64,000 bases of DNA. It comes from Castanea sativa (Eukaryota; Streptophyta; Magnoliopsida; Fagales; Fagaceae). Below the pieces are notes generated by a model. The model made no database searches. It was given only the letters and a program-made list of their open reading frames with translations, and was not told the DNA's origin. The stretch is taken from contig NC_134021.1 of assembly GCF_040712315.1 (NCBI RefSeq), positions 44,331,501-44,395,500 on the forward strand, written 5' to 3'. Shown here one piece after another: positions 24,071 through 33,605 of this stretch. How positions within the stretch are numbered: the stretch's first letter is position 1; every line of letters starts with the position of its first letter. Made by a program: the position numbers and the translations under genes.

Positions 24071-24317
24071 TACATTAATATTTGGCAAGTCCTTTCTAAA
24101 AAAAAAAAAAAAAAAAAGCAAAATGGCAGGTTCTATATGTGTGCGTGTGTGTGTTTGTAGATCATTAAAGTTGGTAGGTTGAATACATTAATATTTGGCA
24201 GGATGCATCTACAAATATATATGGGGATTTTACATTGATATTTGGCAGGTTTGATGGAATATATATGTATGTGGATTTTCAAAGTTGACAAGTTTGAGTA
24301 CATTGATATTTGGCAGG
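24071..24317 (+). repeat. Four subterminal direct repeats in the PIF/Harbinger right end
   Basis: The 19-mer TACATTRATATTTGGCAGG occurs at 24071-24089 (last bases AAG), 24184-24202, 24231-24249 and 24299-24317, all in the same orientation. Phrases like AAAGTTGNNNAGTTTGAG precede three of them. Repeats just inside a transposon end are often binding sites for its transposase or ORF1 partner; that role is inferred here. Confidence 0.8.
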
Positions 24318-24321
24318 TTCT

Positions 24322-24340
24322 TTATCAAATGGTGATGCTC
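24322..24340. repeat. Right TIR of the PIF/Harbinger element
   Basis: Ends TCAAATGGTGATGCTC, followed by the target duplication TAA at 24341-24343. Confidence 0.8.
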
Positions 24341-24489
24341 TAACACATAATGCAACAATTAATTTATTGTCATGATCAACATTTTGACTTTCGAGTTGGG
24401 TGAGAAATACAAAAGATTGTTCCCAATCTATCACCCATTTTAAAACAGTAGGGCCACAGAAATTAAATGCAAAACCATATCGAAGATTA

Positions 24490-24660
24490 AAGGAACTAAA
24501 AACTTAGACCATATTTGACAGCAATATCTTTCTCATTTACAATTTTTTTAACTCACTAAAAAAAAATGAAGTTGAACATCGAGTTATGGCTTAAAAAAAA
24601 TTATGAAATAATTTCATACTGAATTACTAACAAGCAATCCTTAAAAAGCAGTATAATTGA
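24490..24660. repeat. Segment directly repeated at 31880-32060
   Basis: Both copies contain TGACAGCAATATCTTTCTCAT, then a phrase near GAGTTATGGCTTAAA/GAGTTGTGGCTTAAA, and CTGAATTACTAACAAGCAATC. The pair lies on the two sides of the kinesin fragment plus the Copia element. Confidence 0.75.
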
Positions 24661-24747
24661 AAATATAGTTTCATGATTTCATAATTATAACTGAAATTCG
24701 AGGATATGTGTATAAATATGTGCAACAAATATTAACGTTTTCCATTA

Positions 24748-24940
24748 AGAGAAGTGTTACGTTTATAATATTTTTAAACATTTTCACAACAAATCTTAAC
24801 TGGTAAGTTGTTATTGGCTCTAATTTGAACCTAGCTCTAAAATTACTATTTTGCCCGTTAATAACTAAGAGTAATAACCTATCATTTAGGATTCATTGTG
24901 AAAGTGTTATAAAAATGTTGTAAAACATAGTACTTCTCTT
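24748..24940. mobile_element. MITE, long-TIR family, copy 1
   Basis: The left half reads AGAGAAGTGTTACG, then CATTTTCACAACAAATCTTA. The right half is its near reverse complement (AAGTGTTATAAAAATGTTG, TAGTACTTCTCTT). Related copies are at 44856-45011 and 45056-45235. It is non-coding. The long TIRs with an unrelated centre suggest a Mutator-like MITE, but I could not confirm a 9-bp target duplication. Confidence 0.7.
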
Positions 24941-25189
24941 TCGATTAATCCTAATGAGATTTTAATAGATAAATTATTATAATAGTACTCTAATTTAATA
25001 AGATAACCCTAAAAAACTCTTGAAATCAAAATATCAAAATTTAGCAAATGATAAAAATAAAAACCTACCTACATCCCTCCAATATCACCATTCCATTCCA
25101 ATGCATTAAAACCTCTTAATCAATAGACCAATCAGCATGAATTAACCTTACATTTTTATCTAAAATAGAAACTGCAAAGTATTTGTAAG

Positions 25190-25370
25190 TTGTAAAAGCG
25201 TTTTGATCAGTTAAATTGTCAACTCTCCTAGAATAAAGCAGTAATTATAAAGCAAAATTTGTGATTGCTTTTGTAGTTTTAATTAGGAGAAACCCATAAT
25301 TTATATATTTTTAAAAAAATTACTTAGGTTGGTTTGTTTCACCTTAAAATGCCAATCTATATTCGCCTTT
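25190..25370. repeat. Segment repeated at about 41050-41200
   Basis: Shared phrases include TATAAAGCAAAATTTGT/TATAGCAAAATTTATAG, TTTAATTAGGAGAAA/CTTTAGGAGAAAACC, and CTTAGGTTGGTTTGTTTCA/CTTAGGTTAGGTTGGTCTG. Same orientation, diverged. Confidence 0.55.
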
Positions 25371-26490
25371 TGCAATATTTATGTTTCAACAAAGATATTA
25401 GATTCTGTAAAGACAAAGTATAAAACGTTATGAATACATAATCAATAATGTCTCATATTATTATTATTTTTCAAATAGAAGATAGAAAATGACACACAAT
25501 ATTGAAACTCTATTCACTCTATAACCTCAATATCAAAACACAGAAACAAAAACATAAAAAATTATTAAAAAAAAGCCAAGGATGCCAAACCACCACATAA
25601 ATAAAAACCATGATTTGCTCTCTCTCCCTCTCTCTCTCTCTCTCTCAAGACCATCTTATTTTGGTTTTGTTTTAAAAAAATTTTATATGGGCTATTCCTA
25701 TTTTTACCCCTTCTTTTTGGGCATGATGATTAGGAAGCATATAAACAAAATTGCTACTAAGTTACATGGTGTTCCAGATATGCTAATGGGATACTATATA
25801 TAGTGATTGAAATTGCCGAGGCAACTTTGTTGCAGTTTCCAGCATTATAGACAGCATTTTTTTTCTTTTTAATAACAAGTGATATTCAGTTCTCGACTTG
25901 TTGCACTTTCTAATTAGTTGCTATTATATGTGGCGGTGGCCACTCCAGCAATTATGTTCAGAGCTCGTAATTGTTCATATTAATGGTTATAGGCTTCTGT
26001 TTACCATATGAATGGCAGAATAAGACGTGCAGAATTATCAAAACAAAAAAAAGAGCTCATGCCTTCTTTAAACTTTTTCTTGCTATATATAAATGTTATA
26101 TAGTATAACATTGGTATAAAACAAAATTTTATTTAACCAAACATAAATTTAAACTTAAGTAACATACCATTTGGAAAATGAAACCTTTTATTACAAAAAA
26201 AAATTACAGCGTTTCAGTATTTTTGCATGAAGTGATGAAGAATTAGTTAACAAGAAGCAAAGACATTTTGCAGTCAAAATTGGGCTATAGAATCAAGTAG
26301 ATCGATAACAAGAAGACATTTTATTCCCTTTCTACATGGGCAGCATGTTGATCGTCTCAGATAACACAATCCAACAGCAAAATTCTCTTTCTAGGCAAAT
26401 GTTGAGTATGTTGTAACTCAAATGTCAGCAATGTCAGTATGCTTTGAGTCAAAGCACCGCTGCAGTCATACAACTAGCATCATCATACAA
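25371..26490. other. AT-rich intergenic DNA and presumed 3' flank of the kinesin fragment
   Basis: Contains a CT microsatellite at about 25618-25647. No coding block recognised. It lies directly downstream of the kinesin stop codon, which is on the minus strand. Confidence 0.4.
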
Positions 26491-26716
26491 TCTATAGCCA
26501 CCTCTTACTTATCTTTGTTGATGGGTGTACTGGAGGAGGTGTCTTAGCATTCCTATTTTCTCTTGTGTCTAGAAAAGAAAACAACATTGATCTCAGATCA
26601 TAAAGACAAAGAAGATTTCGCTTGTAATATGGTTTAAGGATGGTGTAAGTGTGTAACCAATATTAATCTCATGCAATGACACTTGTATTGGTTTACTTAC
26701 TAGAATCATTTGACTT

Positions 26717-26889
26717 TGTTAGAAATACTGAATGATTGTATTATATTTTTCACTGAAAGAATATATATGAGTGCCTTTATATAGAAGGCATATGAGTGCA
26801 GTACAAGTAAATATGAGTGTAGTACAAGTAAGAGTGCTATACAAGTAAACTAGTTGGGCCTAAAACTCACAATATTATACATGTTAACA
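26717..26889 (-). repeat. Copia 3' LTR
   Basis: 173 bp. It begins TGTTAGAAATACTG and ends ACATGTTAACA on the plus strand, so its termini are TG and CA. Confidence 0.95.
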
Positions 26890-26902
26890 ACCCCCCTCAA
26901 AC
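26890..26902 (-). other. Copia polypurine tract
   Basis: The minus strand reads TTTGAGGGGGGTT directly before the 3' LTR. This is where plus-strand DNA synthesis is primed. Confidence 0.8.
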
Positions 26903-26929
26903 TCAAGGTGGATGTAAGACCAACTTGAG

Positions 26930-27496
26930 ATTGTCAACCAAAGTACGAAGGTATCTCGTAGGATGTAACTTGGTGAAGATATCTACAAGTTAATCTGTAG
27001 AGGAGATTGCTATTTGCTTGAGAGCATTATGGACAAGATGATAACGAATAAAATGACAATCGATCTCAATGTGTTTAGTCCGTTCATGGAAGACATCATT
27101 GTGAGCAATATGAATGACACTCTTGTTATCACAATAAAGAGGAGTAACAGAGGATGTAGACATACCTAAGTCTTTGAGAAGCCATCGTAGCTAAAGAAGC
27201 TCAGATGTGGTATCAGCAAGGGCACGATATTCTGCTTCAGTACTAGAACGGGCTACATGAGTTTGTTTCTTGCTTCGCCAAGAAATCAAAGAAGAACCAA
27301 GAAGAAAGCAATAACCAGTGGTGGACCTGCGATCAGTGGGATCTCCTGCCCAATCAGCATCAGAAAATGCACGGAGAACAAGAGGAGACTGAGCAGAGTA
27401 GAAAAGACCGTGGAAGATAGTGCCCTTTAGGTACCGAAGAATGTGCAGAACAGCAGCATAATGAGTCGATCGTGGAACAGACAGATATTGGCTCAC
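26930..27496 (-). pseudogene. Copia RNase H region, broken
   Basis: From 27496 the frame encodes HYAAVLHILRYLKGT, FSDADWAGDPTDRRSTTGYC and RSSTEAEYRALAD, the classic Copia RNase H signature. It degrades the RNA of the RNA-DNA hybrid. A TAG follows SELL at about 27191. The domain continues in the same style ([13 protein letters not shown]) with further stops to about 26930. Confidence 0.9.
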
Positions 27497-27555
27497 CTGG
27501 TGAACAGCATAGGAAATGTCTGGACGAGTAACAGTGAGTTAAACTAGGCTACCAA

Positions 27556-28386
27556 CTAAGTGTTTGTAAAGAGAGGGATTAGACAATGGTTTCCCCCCCC
27601 CCCCCCCGAGGGAGTCAGATGCGCATTAAGCTCAATTGGAGTGTCAACAGTCTTGCTATCAGTGAGTTCAGCTCTAGACAAGAGTTCAGAGGCATACTTG
27701 GCTTGAATAATGTAAAATCCATCTATAGAATGAGTGATTTCAAGACCCAATAAGTAGTTGAGATGTCCAAGATCTTTCATCTCAAACTGCTGACTGAGAA
27801 AATCCTTAAGTTCTTGAATGCCACTGAGGTCATCACCAATTATGATCATATCATCCACATACAAGAGAAGTAAAATAGTGCCTTTGTCAGTGCGACGAAG
27901 AAATAAGGCAGAATCATAATGACTGGCCATGTAACCCAAGCAAGAGATGGTAGAGCTAAATTGGGCAAACCAAGCTCGTGGAGCTTGTTTAAGGCCATAA
28001 AGTGCACGTCGAAGGTGACAAACCTTGTTTAATTCAACAGAGAGACTAGGAGGAGGTTGCATATAAACTTCTTCACTTAAATTCCCATTAAGGAATGCAT
28101 TTTTGACATCCATCTGGAAAAGATCCAATTTACTAGCAGCAGCAACAGCTAAGAGGGCACGAACAGATGAGATACGAGCAACCAGAGCAAATGTCTCTTC
28201 ATAATCAATCTCATACTCCTGTGTAAAACTTTTTGTAACAAGACGAGCTTTGTAGCGCTCAATGGACCCATCAGAGTGAGTCTTAATCTTGTAAATCCAC
28301 TTACAACCAACCACAGATTTCCCAGGGGGGAGAGTGACCAAGTCCCAAGTATGATTTTTAGATAATGCATCAAGTTCCTCTTTCAT
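27556..28386 (-). pseudogene. Copia reverse transcriptase domain
   Basis: An open stretch of 276 codons is the best-preserved part of the element. It carries KWIYKIKTHSDGSIERYKAR (residues 29-48), QMDVKNAFLNG (91-101), YGLKQAPRAWF (130-140) and the catalytic YVDDM (176-180), as expected for a Copia polymerase making DNA from the element RNA. The frame fails at a run of 15 C bases (27593-27607), just past the polymerase domain. It was probably once continuous with integrase upstream and RNase H downstream. Confidence 0.92.
27593..27607. repeat. C15 homopolymer inside the Copia pol region
   Basis: Fifteen C bases on the plus strand. The reverse transcriptase frame breaks here, so the run is either a real slippage mutation or a sequencing artefact. 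Confidence 0.9.
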
Positions 28387-28429
28387 TACAATCTGCCATA
28401 AAGGGTCAGTGGAGGCCTCACGATAGGTG

Positions 28430-29768
28430 TGAGGCTCGTGCAGTGTAGCAAGGGCAGTGTAACAATGATAGTCAAGTAAATGTGCAGGAATGGACCTTAC
28501 CTGAATTGAGTGACGAGGTGGAATGTCTTGTGCATGATCTTCAGGCGGAGCAGGAACAGGGGACCCAAGATCAGGGCTGGGTAGCTCATCTTCGACCTGT
28601 TCATCTTCGACCTGTTCATTAAATGGGGAACTAGGAAAGGGATCAATGATATTTGGTGGTTGGACAGAGAAGTCAATAGGAGAATCAGGAGCAGCTACAG
28701 GAGGATCAGGATCAGCTATAGGAGGGTCGGGAGCAGCTACAGAAGGAATATGTGTCTCATCTGGAAATAGATCTAAGACAGAAGATGAAGATAGAGAAGC
28801 ACAGAAGTGAGAGAGCTCGACAAAGAGGCGATGTTCCCAAAAGACAACATTGCGGGAGATACGAAGACGATGAGAAATAGGATCATAACACCGATACCCC
28901 TTTTGAGTTTCACCATAGCCAAGAAAACAACAAAATCTTGACCTAGACTCAAGTTTGTTATGCTCATGTGGCTAAAGAAGAACGAAACAAGCAGAGCTGA
29001 ATGAGCGAAGGTGGTGATAGTTTGGAGGTGATCCAAAAAGGCGCTCATATGGAGTTTGATTTTGGATGACAGGACTGGGAATGCGATTAATAGCATGAAT
29101 AGCATGAAGAGCAACTTCGCCCTAAAAGGAGCAGGAACTTTGGTAGAGAGAAGAAGAGCACGAACAGTGTCAAGAATATGACGAAATTTTCGTTCGGCTC
29201 TACCATTTTGCTGAGAGGTACCTGGATAAGTTAGTTAATAAACAGTGCCATAGGAATGCAAAACAGCTTGGAAAGCATATTGAGTGTACTCAAGAGCATT
29301 ATCAAATCGAAAAATTTTGATACGTTTGAAAAATTGAGTTTCAACCATTTTTGCAAAATTAGAATATACTTGCAATAATTCAGAACAATGTTTCATATAA
29401 AAAATCTAGCTATAGCGAGAGTAATCATCAACAAAGACAACAAAATATCGAGATCCACCAATACTAGAGACAGAGGAAGGTCCCCAAACATCAAAATAAA
29501 TAAGGTCAAAGATTTTAGTGGATATTGATTCACTAGTATTGAAAGGCAAAGCTGATTGTTTTCCTAACTGACATGAAACACAATCAAAATTTTCTGTAAA
29601 CACTGAACCTAACAAACCTCTAGAAGCCAATTGTTGTACACGAGAAGAAGATGTGTGACCAAGACGAGCATGCCAAAGTGCAAGGGGAGGAATAAAAGAA
29701 ACTGCAGCAGCTGCAGCAATAGAAACAAAAGCAATAAGTGGAAGGTGAAGGTTGTCCACAGGAAACAT
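28430..29768 (-). pseudogene. Copia integrase region, broken
   Basis: 29768-29406 is open. It encodes the pre-integrase zinc-binding part (LWHARLGHTSSSRVQ, then CVSCQLGKQ) and the start of the catalytic core (FDVWGPSSV, FVVFVDDYSR). A TAG at about 29406 replaces the W that normally follows. Beyond it the core is recognisable through QQNGRAERKFRHILD and AINRIPSPVIQNQTPYE, with stops and frame changes, followed by a proline- and aspartate-rich linker (28560-28740). It joins retrotransposon DNA to the host chromosome. Confidence 0.88.
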
Positions 29769-29798
29769 ACGCCTAACTCTAGGACTGGTCCCTAGCTC

Positions 29799-30416
29799 CT
29801 ATCCTGTCCTTGGATCCTGCATAATACACCCAGAATAATCAAATATAATTCGATAACCCAACTCAGCTAATTGTCCCACAGAAAACAAATTGTAAGAAAG
29901 GTCAGAAACATTAAAGACCCCAGAAACTGAGAGGTTGGAGGTTGAAACAGAACCTATATTATGACCAGACATTGTGGAACCATTTGCTGTGCGAATAGTA
30001 AGAGGGTGTGGTGCAGGTTTAAGTTCAGAAAATAAGAACGAGTGAGGTGTCATGTGCTTGCAACAAGCAAAATCCATAAGCCAAGAGGAAGGAGACATAC
30101 CTAATAAAGCTGAGAGAGAAGATGAATAAGATGCATTACCAACCATACAAATGACATTGGCGATGATGTTTTTAAGGTCATCTGTGGACATGGTGAAAGT
30201 GCGACCTGAAGACTTAGATTGTGCAGAGACGGGAGCCATTGGTTGGACACTCTTAATGTTAGCAATTGTGGCAGCAGAAATTGAAACAGCTGATTTATTG
30301 CGCTGATAGCAAGTCTCAATATTATGGCCAAAACGTTTGCAAAAATTGCAAAAACGTTTGCTGGATTGTTGGCGACAATTGTTGCAAAAGGAAGAAGACC
30401 TATCCTTATTCTTCAT
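29799..30416 (-). pseudogene. Copia gag zinc knuckle and protease, truncated
   Basis: The frame begins near a CCHC zinc knuckle (CNFCKRFGHNIETC) and runs into the protease. In the protease active site the usual D-S-G triad is changed: the sequence reads SWLMDFACCKHMT, so the aspartate is kept but S-G is lost. The frame ends at DPRTG. A typical Copia gag has about 250 residues before the knuckle; none are recognisable between 30417 and the primer site at 30864. Confidence 0.85.
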
Positions 30417-30863
30417 TTAGAAGCAAAATATGCAAAAATGGATTGCAAAAATGAAATCTATGCGAAAAACTGGGTAAGGAGCACCTAGACAGCAAAAAAG
30501 TCAACCTTGTAAAAAAGTCAACGGTCAAAGTCAACGCAGGTCAACGTCAGTCAACGTGGGTCAATGATGATGTGGCGGGTGACGTTAGCAGCGCAGATGG
30601 ATAATGATGGTAGCGATGATGTGGCAGTGATAACGTCACCTAGGGCAAGATGCACGGCGGAGATAGGAAGTGCAGTGGTCTGTGTGGTGCGGTACTCCTC
30701 AACGACGGCGATTGCAGGTCCGGAACCCAAGGACAATGACTGGAAGACATCGGAGGTTCTACGGTGAAAAAAAAACTACGTCGACTGCTGTCATGGTGGA
30801 AGCGATGTTGAGAATAGAGTACCACCAATAAAGACAAGACTGCTAAGAAAAGGTCAGAGTAGT
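30417..30863 (-). other. Copia 5' leader region lacking gag capsid
   Basis: On the minus strand this is a mixed leader with several CGTTGAC/GTTGACTTT repeats (30500-30560). Two short frames here show no capsid signature. It is more GC-rich than its surroundings. Confidence 0.6.
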
Positions 30864-30876
30864 GGCTCTGATACCA
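30864..30876 (-). other. Copia primer-binding site
   Basis: The minus strand reads TGGTATCAGAGCC directly inside the 5' LTR. This is the standard Copia site complementary to the 3' end of initiator methionine tRNA. Confidence 0.92.
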
Positions 30877-31049
30877 CGTTAGAAATACTGAATGATTGTA
30901 TTGTATTTTTCACTGAAAGAATATACATGAGTGTCTTTATATAGGAGGCATATGAGTGCAGTACAAGTAAATATGAGTGTAGTACAAGTAAGAGTGCTAT
31001 ACAAGTAAACTGGTTGGGCCTAAAGCCCATAATATTATACATGTTAACA
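30877..31049 (-). repeat. Copia 5' LTR
   Basis: 173 bp and about 95% identical to the other LTR. Its terminal TG on the plus strand has become CG. Promoter and polyadenylation signals of the element should lie here. Confidence 0.93.
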
Positions 31050-31879
31050 GACTTCCCTCCAAGAGAAGATCTTCAGGATTTGTCAGACCCTGACACTGGA
31101 ATGCCAGTTAGTGATTGTCTCCTATGAGTCCTAGCATTAGCTGTCACTGGTGACTTGGGACCAATGACATTAGTAGCCCCTTTGATGGGTGTCTGGAGTT
31201 CCATCAAATTCTGTTGGTTCCTGAAATTTTACATTGAAATGTTGAAATGATATACTGTGCCAGCCAGAGTTCCTCTCTATTATTAGAAATGAACCTTTTT
31301 TTCCCCTTAACAAACTAGTCTCACCTTTTCTCAGAGCCGTTAATCAGTTGTCCAATTGTCCGAAGTGATCTCCTTATTTGAGATTCCTTACCATTTGCGC
31401 TACCAATCAAATTGGGTGTTTAGAAATCTGTAGAAAGAGTGAGCTCACTTTGCATCATATTCTGAACCTCATTTCTGGCACGTATCGGCGGTTCAGGTGA
31501 CTTTGGTAGCTGAAAAGTAGGAATTTGTGTTCTAACATCTGTTCTAATAACTCGCTTCTGATAGGTAGTACTAGTAGGACTTCGAGGAGCCTTGGCATGA
31601 GAGGCCTCCATCCTGATGGAACCAACATTGCTGAAATGCCCAAAAGGCCTTGGAACTGAATCTGCATCTTGAAATTGGCCATACTTTGGGATTGATATTG
31701 CATCAAATGGTTGAGGTTTAATTGCATCATCTAACAATTTTATCAGCAAATTATCCTTCTTAGCATATTTTGGACCTTCGAACTCAATCTTCTTGAACAA
31801 GTTGGTATGGAAGGGGTTCCCTTCCTATCTTCATTATTCATTGAAATTTGAGATTTTGGTTTAACAATTGCTAAAAGCA

Positions 31880-32060
31880 ATCAACGATTAATAGAACTTA
31901 AAATTTGACAGCAATATCTTTCTCATCCAAACAATTTTCATTTAGAACATAGAGTTGTGGCTTAAATAAACTACAAATCATGTTCTACTGAATTACTAAC
32001 AAGCAATCCCTAGAAGCACATAGAAGCTTACATTCCAATTGAACAGGACATCATTTGGTA
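31880..32060. repeat. Segment directly repeated at 24490-24660
   Basis: Partner of the repeat described at 24490. It lies just beyond the upstream end of the kinesin fragment. Confidence 0.75.
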
Positions 32061-32279
32061 ATTAAAAATTATCACCTATGACTGTTAGAGTGGTAGGCTA
32101 ACAAAACTTCTAAAACTCTGGAATGAAGTAGGAAACTAAAAGAAATTTACACAAGATAAAAATACCTTAGATTAACAAAAAAATGGATAAGACTGTCATT
32201 TTGATTAAATGAATTAAAATGACTACATCTACATACAATAGTAAAGTAGAAGTTTAGCTTCTACCACCACAAAAAAAAA

Positions 32280-33470
32280 AAAAAAAAGGTAGAAGTTTAG
32301 CTTTTCATTGAATTCGGTGACTCAACATAGGAGAAATTAAAAAAAAAAAATGCCAACATTACTTACAATTATAGTACTACCTACTAACAAGTATTACAAT
32401 ATAATAAATTTCTATTCCTACCATTCATTTCATTTGAAAAGTAAGAAAAGTTATCACTTATAAATAATTGGACTTATTTTTTGTGAAAATTCACTGATTA
32501 TTTCATATAGTCTTTTTTATTTTTTTAATTAGAGACTTTCTTTCACAAAAGAGGAACATAGTCCATCTCCATCCAAAACTCCCAATGCAGAGAGTGGGAT
32601 GGAAGAGATGGGAGGTGTTCCTCCAACATTACACTCACATGCCCTGCAAGTAGAACCAATTGGAGTTGGATCACTTAGCAGTTCAGATATATACTTCATT
32701 TGTACTAACTTCTCTGCTATAACAGCAGAAAGTGAAAAATTGAGAGTGCAAAACCGCAATGAACAGAAAAATGGAAAATAAATTTTGGGTAAAATGAGTA
32801 AATAATTTCCAAATGAAGTTGTAATAAGTAACTTAATTTGAGAAAATAAAGTGAACGCTACAGTTAAGGAATTGTTTCCAACAAAGAATAAAGGTCAATC
32901 TCTCAATAATCTTGAACAAAACAACAAACTTCCGTACTGAAATGACAATGAAAGTAATCAACACAAAATAAGCAAAAAAGATTGACAGCAGCCCTGTTTG
33001 TTTCAGGGCAAGCACTTGCAAATGACAGAAGCCCTGTACAAAAGATTAATAACAAAAAATTAATTTTTTAAAAAAAATGTTACTACCAGGACTACTGAAA
33101 TCAGTGGGTCAAGGGGAACAAATCAAACTAGTCCTACAATTGCTTTTACAATTTGTTCAGGAAAGATGGGATGCAATGGGGCGTATATAGATAGCTTTTA
33201 TCTAAGCATCTGTTAGGTCCAAGGGGGTGATTGTAAATAACACACTTGTTGTTTAAGTGTTTGAATGTTTAGAGATTAGAGAAATAGAATTGAAGAAGAA
33301 ACTAGACTAGAGTTTAATTGAGAGATAATGGGAGAATGAGATAAAACAAAGAATTATTTAATAAGTGAGAGTGAGAGAATTGAGATCGAGAAGGAACTAG
33401 GGAGAGAATTAAAGAGAATTCAAGAGAGAAAGCTCCAAGCAAATGCGTCACTATTCACTAATGAGATTAG
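32280..33470. repeat. Direct repeat of 46640-48115, shorter copy
   Basis: Alignable blocks include GTAGAAGTTTAGCTTTTCAT, ATTGGACTT followed by GTGAAAATTCACTGATT, the frame at 32529-32759, and the 3' part CAAGCAAATGCGTC. Compared with the 46.6-kb copy it lacks about 300 bases equivalent to 47460-47755, the part that carries the cyclophilin exon. Confidence 0.85.
32529..32759 (-). other. Unrecognised frame conserved between two duplicate copies
   Basis: It encodes, on the minus strand, KYISELLSDP, then CRACECNVGGTPPISSIP and LSALGVLDGD. The copy at 46883-47110 encodes KYISELASDLPIVST, then GTPPISSIHLSALEVLDGDD. The frame stays open and the protein is similar in both copies despite drift, so it may be a former exon. 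I do not recognise the family. It could also be open by chance. Confidence 0.4.
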
Positions 33471-33605
33471 AGTTACAAGTTGAGTATTTATACAGGGACT
33501 TGCTCCAATCCTGATGGTTGTTCATTTGGCACATGTTCCTCAACCAATAGCAATGTTGAGGAATCATATAGGAAGCAGAAATAAATAATAATAATAATAA
33601 TAATA

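Larger units (their letters stand above)
17561..24340 (+). mobile_element. PIF/Harbinger DNA transposon, 6.8 kb, decayed
   Basis: Terminal inverted repeats are GAGCACCAGCATTGAATGG (17561-17579) and, reading inward from the right end, GAGCATCACCATTTGATAA (24340-24322). Both sides carry the 3-bp target duplication TAA (17558-17560 and 24341-24343) typical of this superfamily. Inside are the two expected genes in one orientation: a MYB/SANT-NAM-like ORF1 at 20041-21023 and a DDE transposase at 22681-23924. Both are broken by stops and one frameshift, so the element cannot move on its own. The first 800 bases are a pyrimidine-rich leader. Four direct repeats lie just inside the right end. Confidence 0.88.
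26717..31049 (-). mobile_element. Copia-type LTR retrotransposon, 4333 bp, non-autonomous as written
   Basis: Two 173-bp LTRs (26717-26889 and 30877-31049) bound the element, with the 5-bp target duplication GACTT at 26712-26716 and 31050-31054. A primer-binding site for initiator methionine tRNA and a polypurine tract lie in the expected places. In transcript order the remains are zinc knuckle, protease, integrase, reverse transcriptase and RNase H, which is the Copia order. Several frames are broken, and the N-terminal capsid part of gag is missing. The LTRs differ at about 9 of 173 positions, all transitions, so the insertion is not recent. It sits in an exon of the kinesin fragment. Confidence 0.95.
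26492..31870 (-). pseudogene. 3' end of a kinesin (KIN-14-like) gene, split by a Copia insertion
   Basis: Three minus-strand exons read as a kinesin tail of the plant KIN-14 type. Exon 31870-31325 encodes RKGTPSIPTCSRRLSS, then, after a one-base frameshift near 31790, the open part to LTLSTDF. A TAA follows at 31420, then TPNLIGSANGKESQIR and RSLRTIGQLINGSEKR, with donor GTGAGA. The next exon, 31220-31050, encodes NVIGPKSPVTANARTHRRQS and LTGIPVSGSDKS; a TGA at 31073 follows. This exon continues on the far side of the Copia element at 26716-26701 (donor GTAAGT). The last exon, 26568-26492, encodes NRNAKTPPPVHP and STKISKRWL with a natural stop. The motor domain and coiled coil are absent. Introns are kept, so it is a DNA-level fragment. 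The family call rests on remembered tail motifs and is good but not certain. Confidence 0.65.

Noticed and set aside
29398..30837. Several plus-strand and alternative minus-strand frames within the Copia element
   Set aside because: Shadows of the gag/pol frames or of the leader; none carries a domain.
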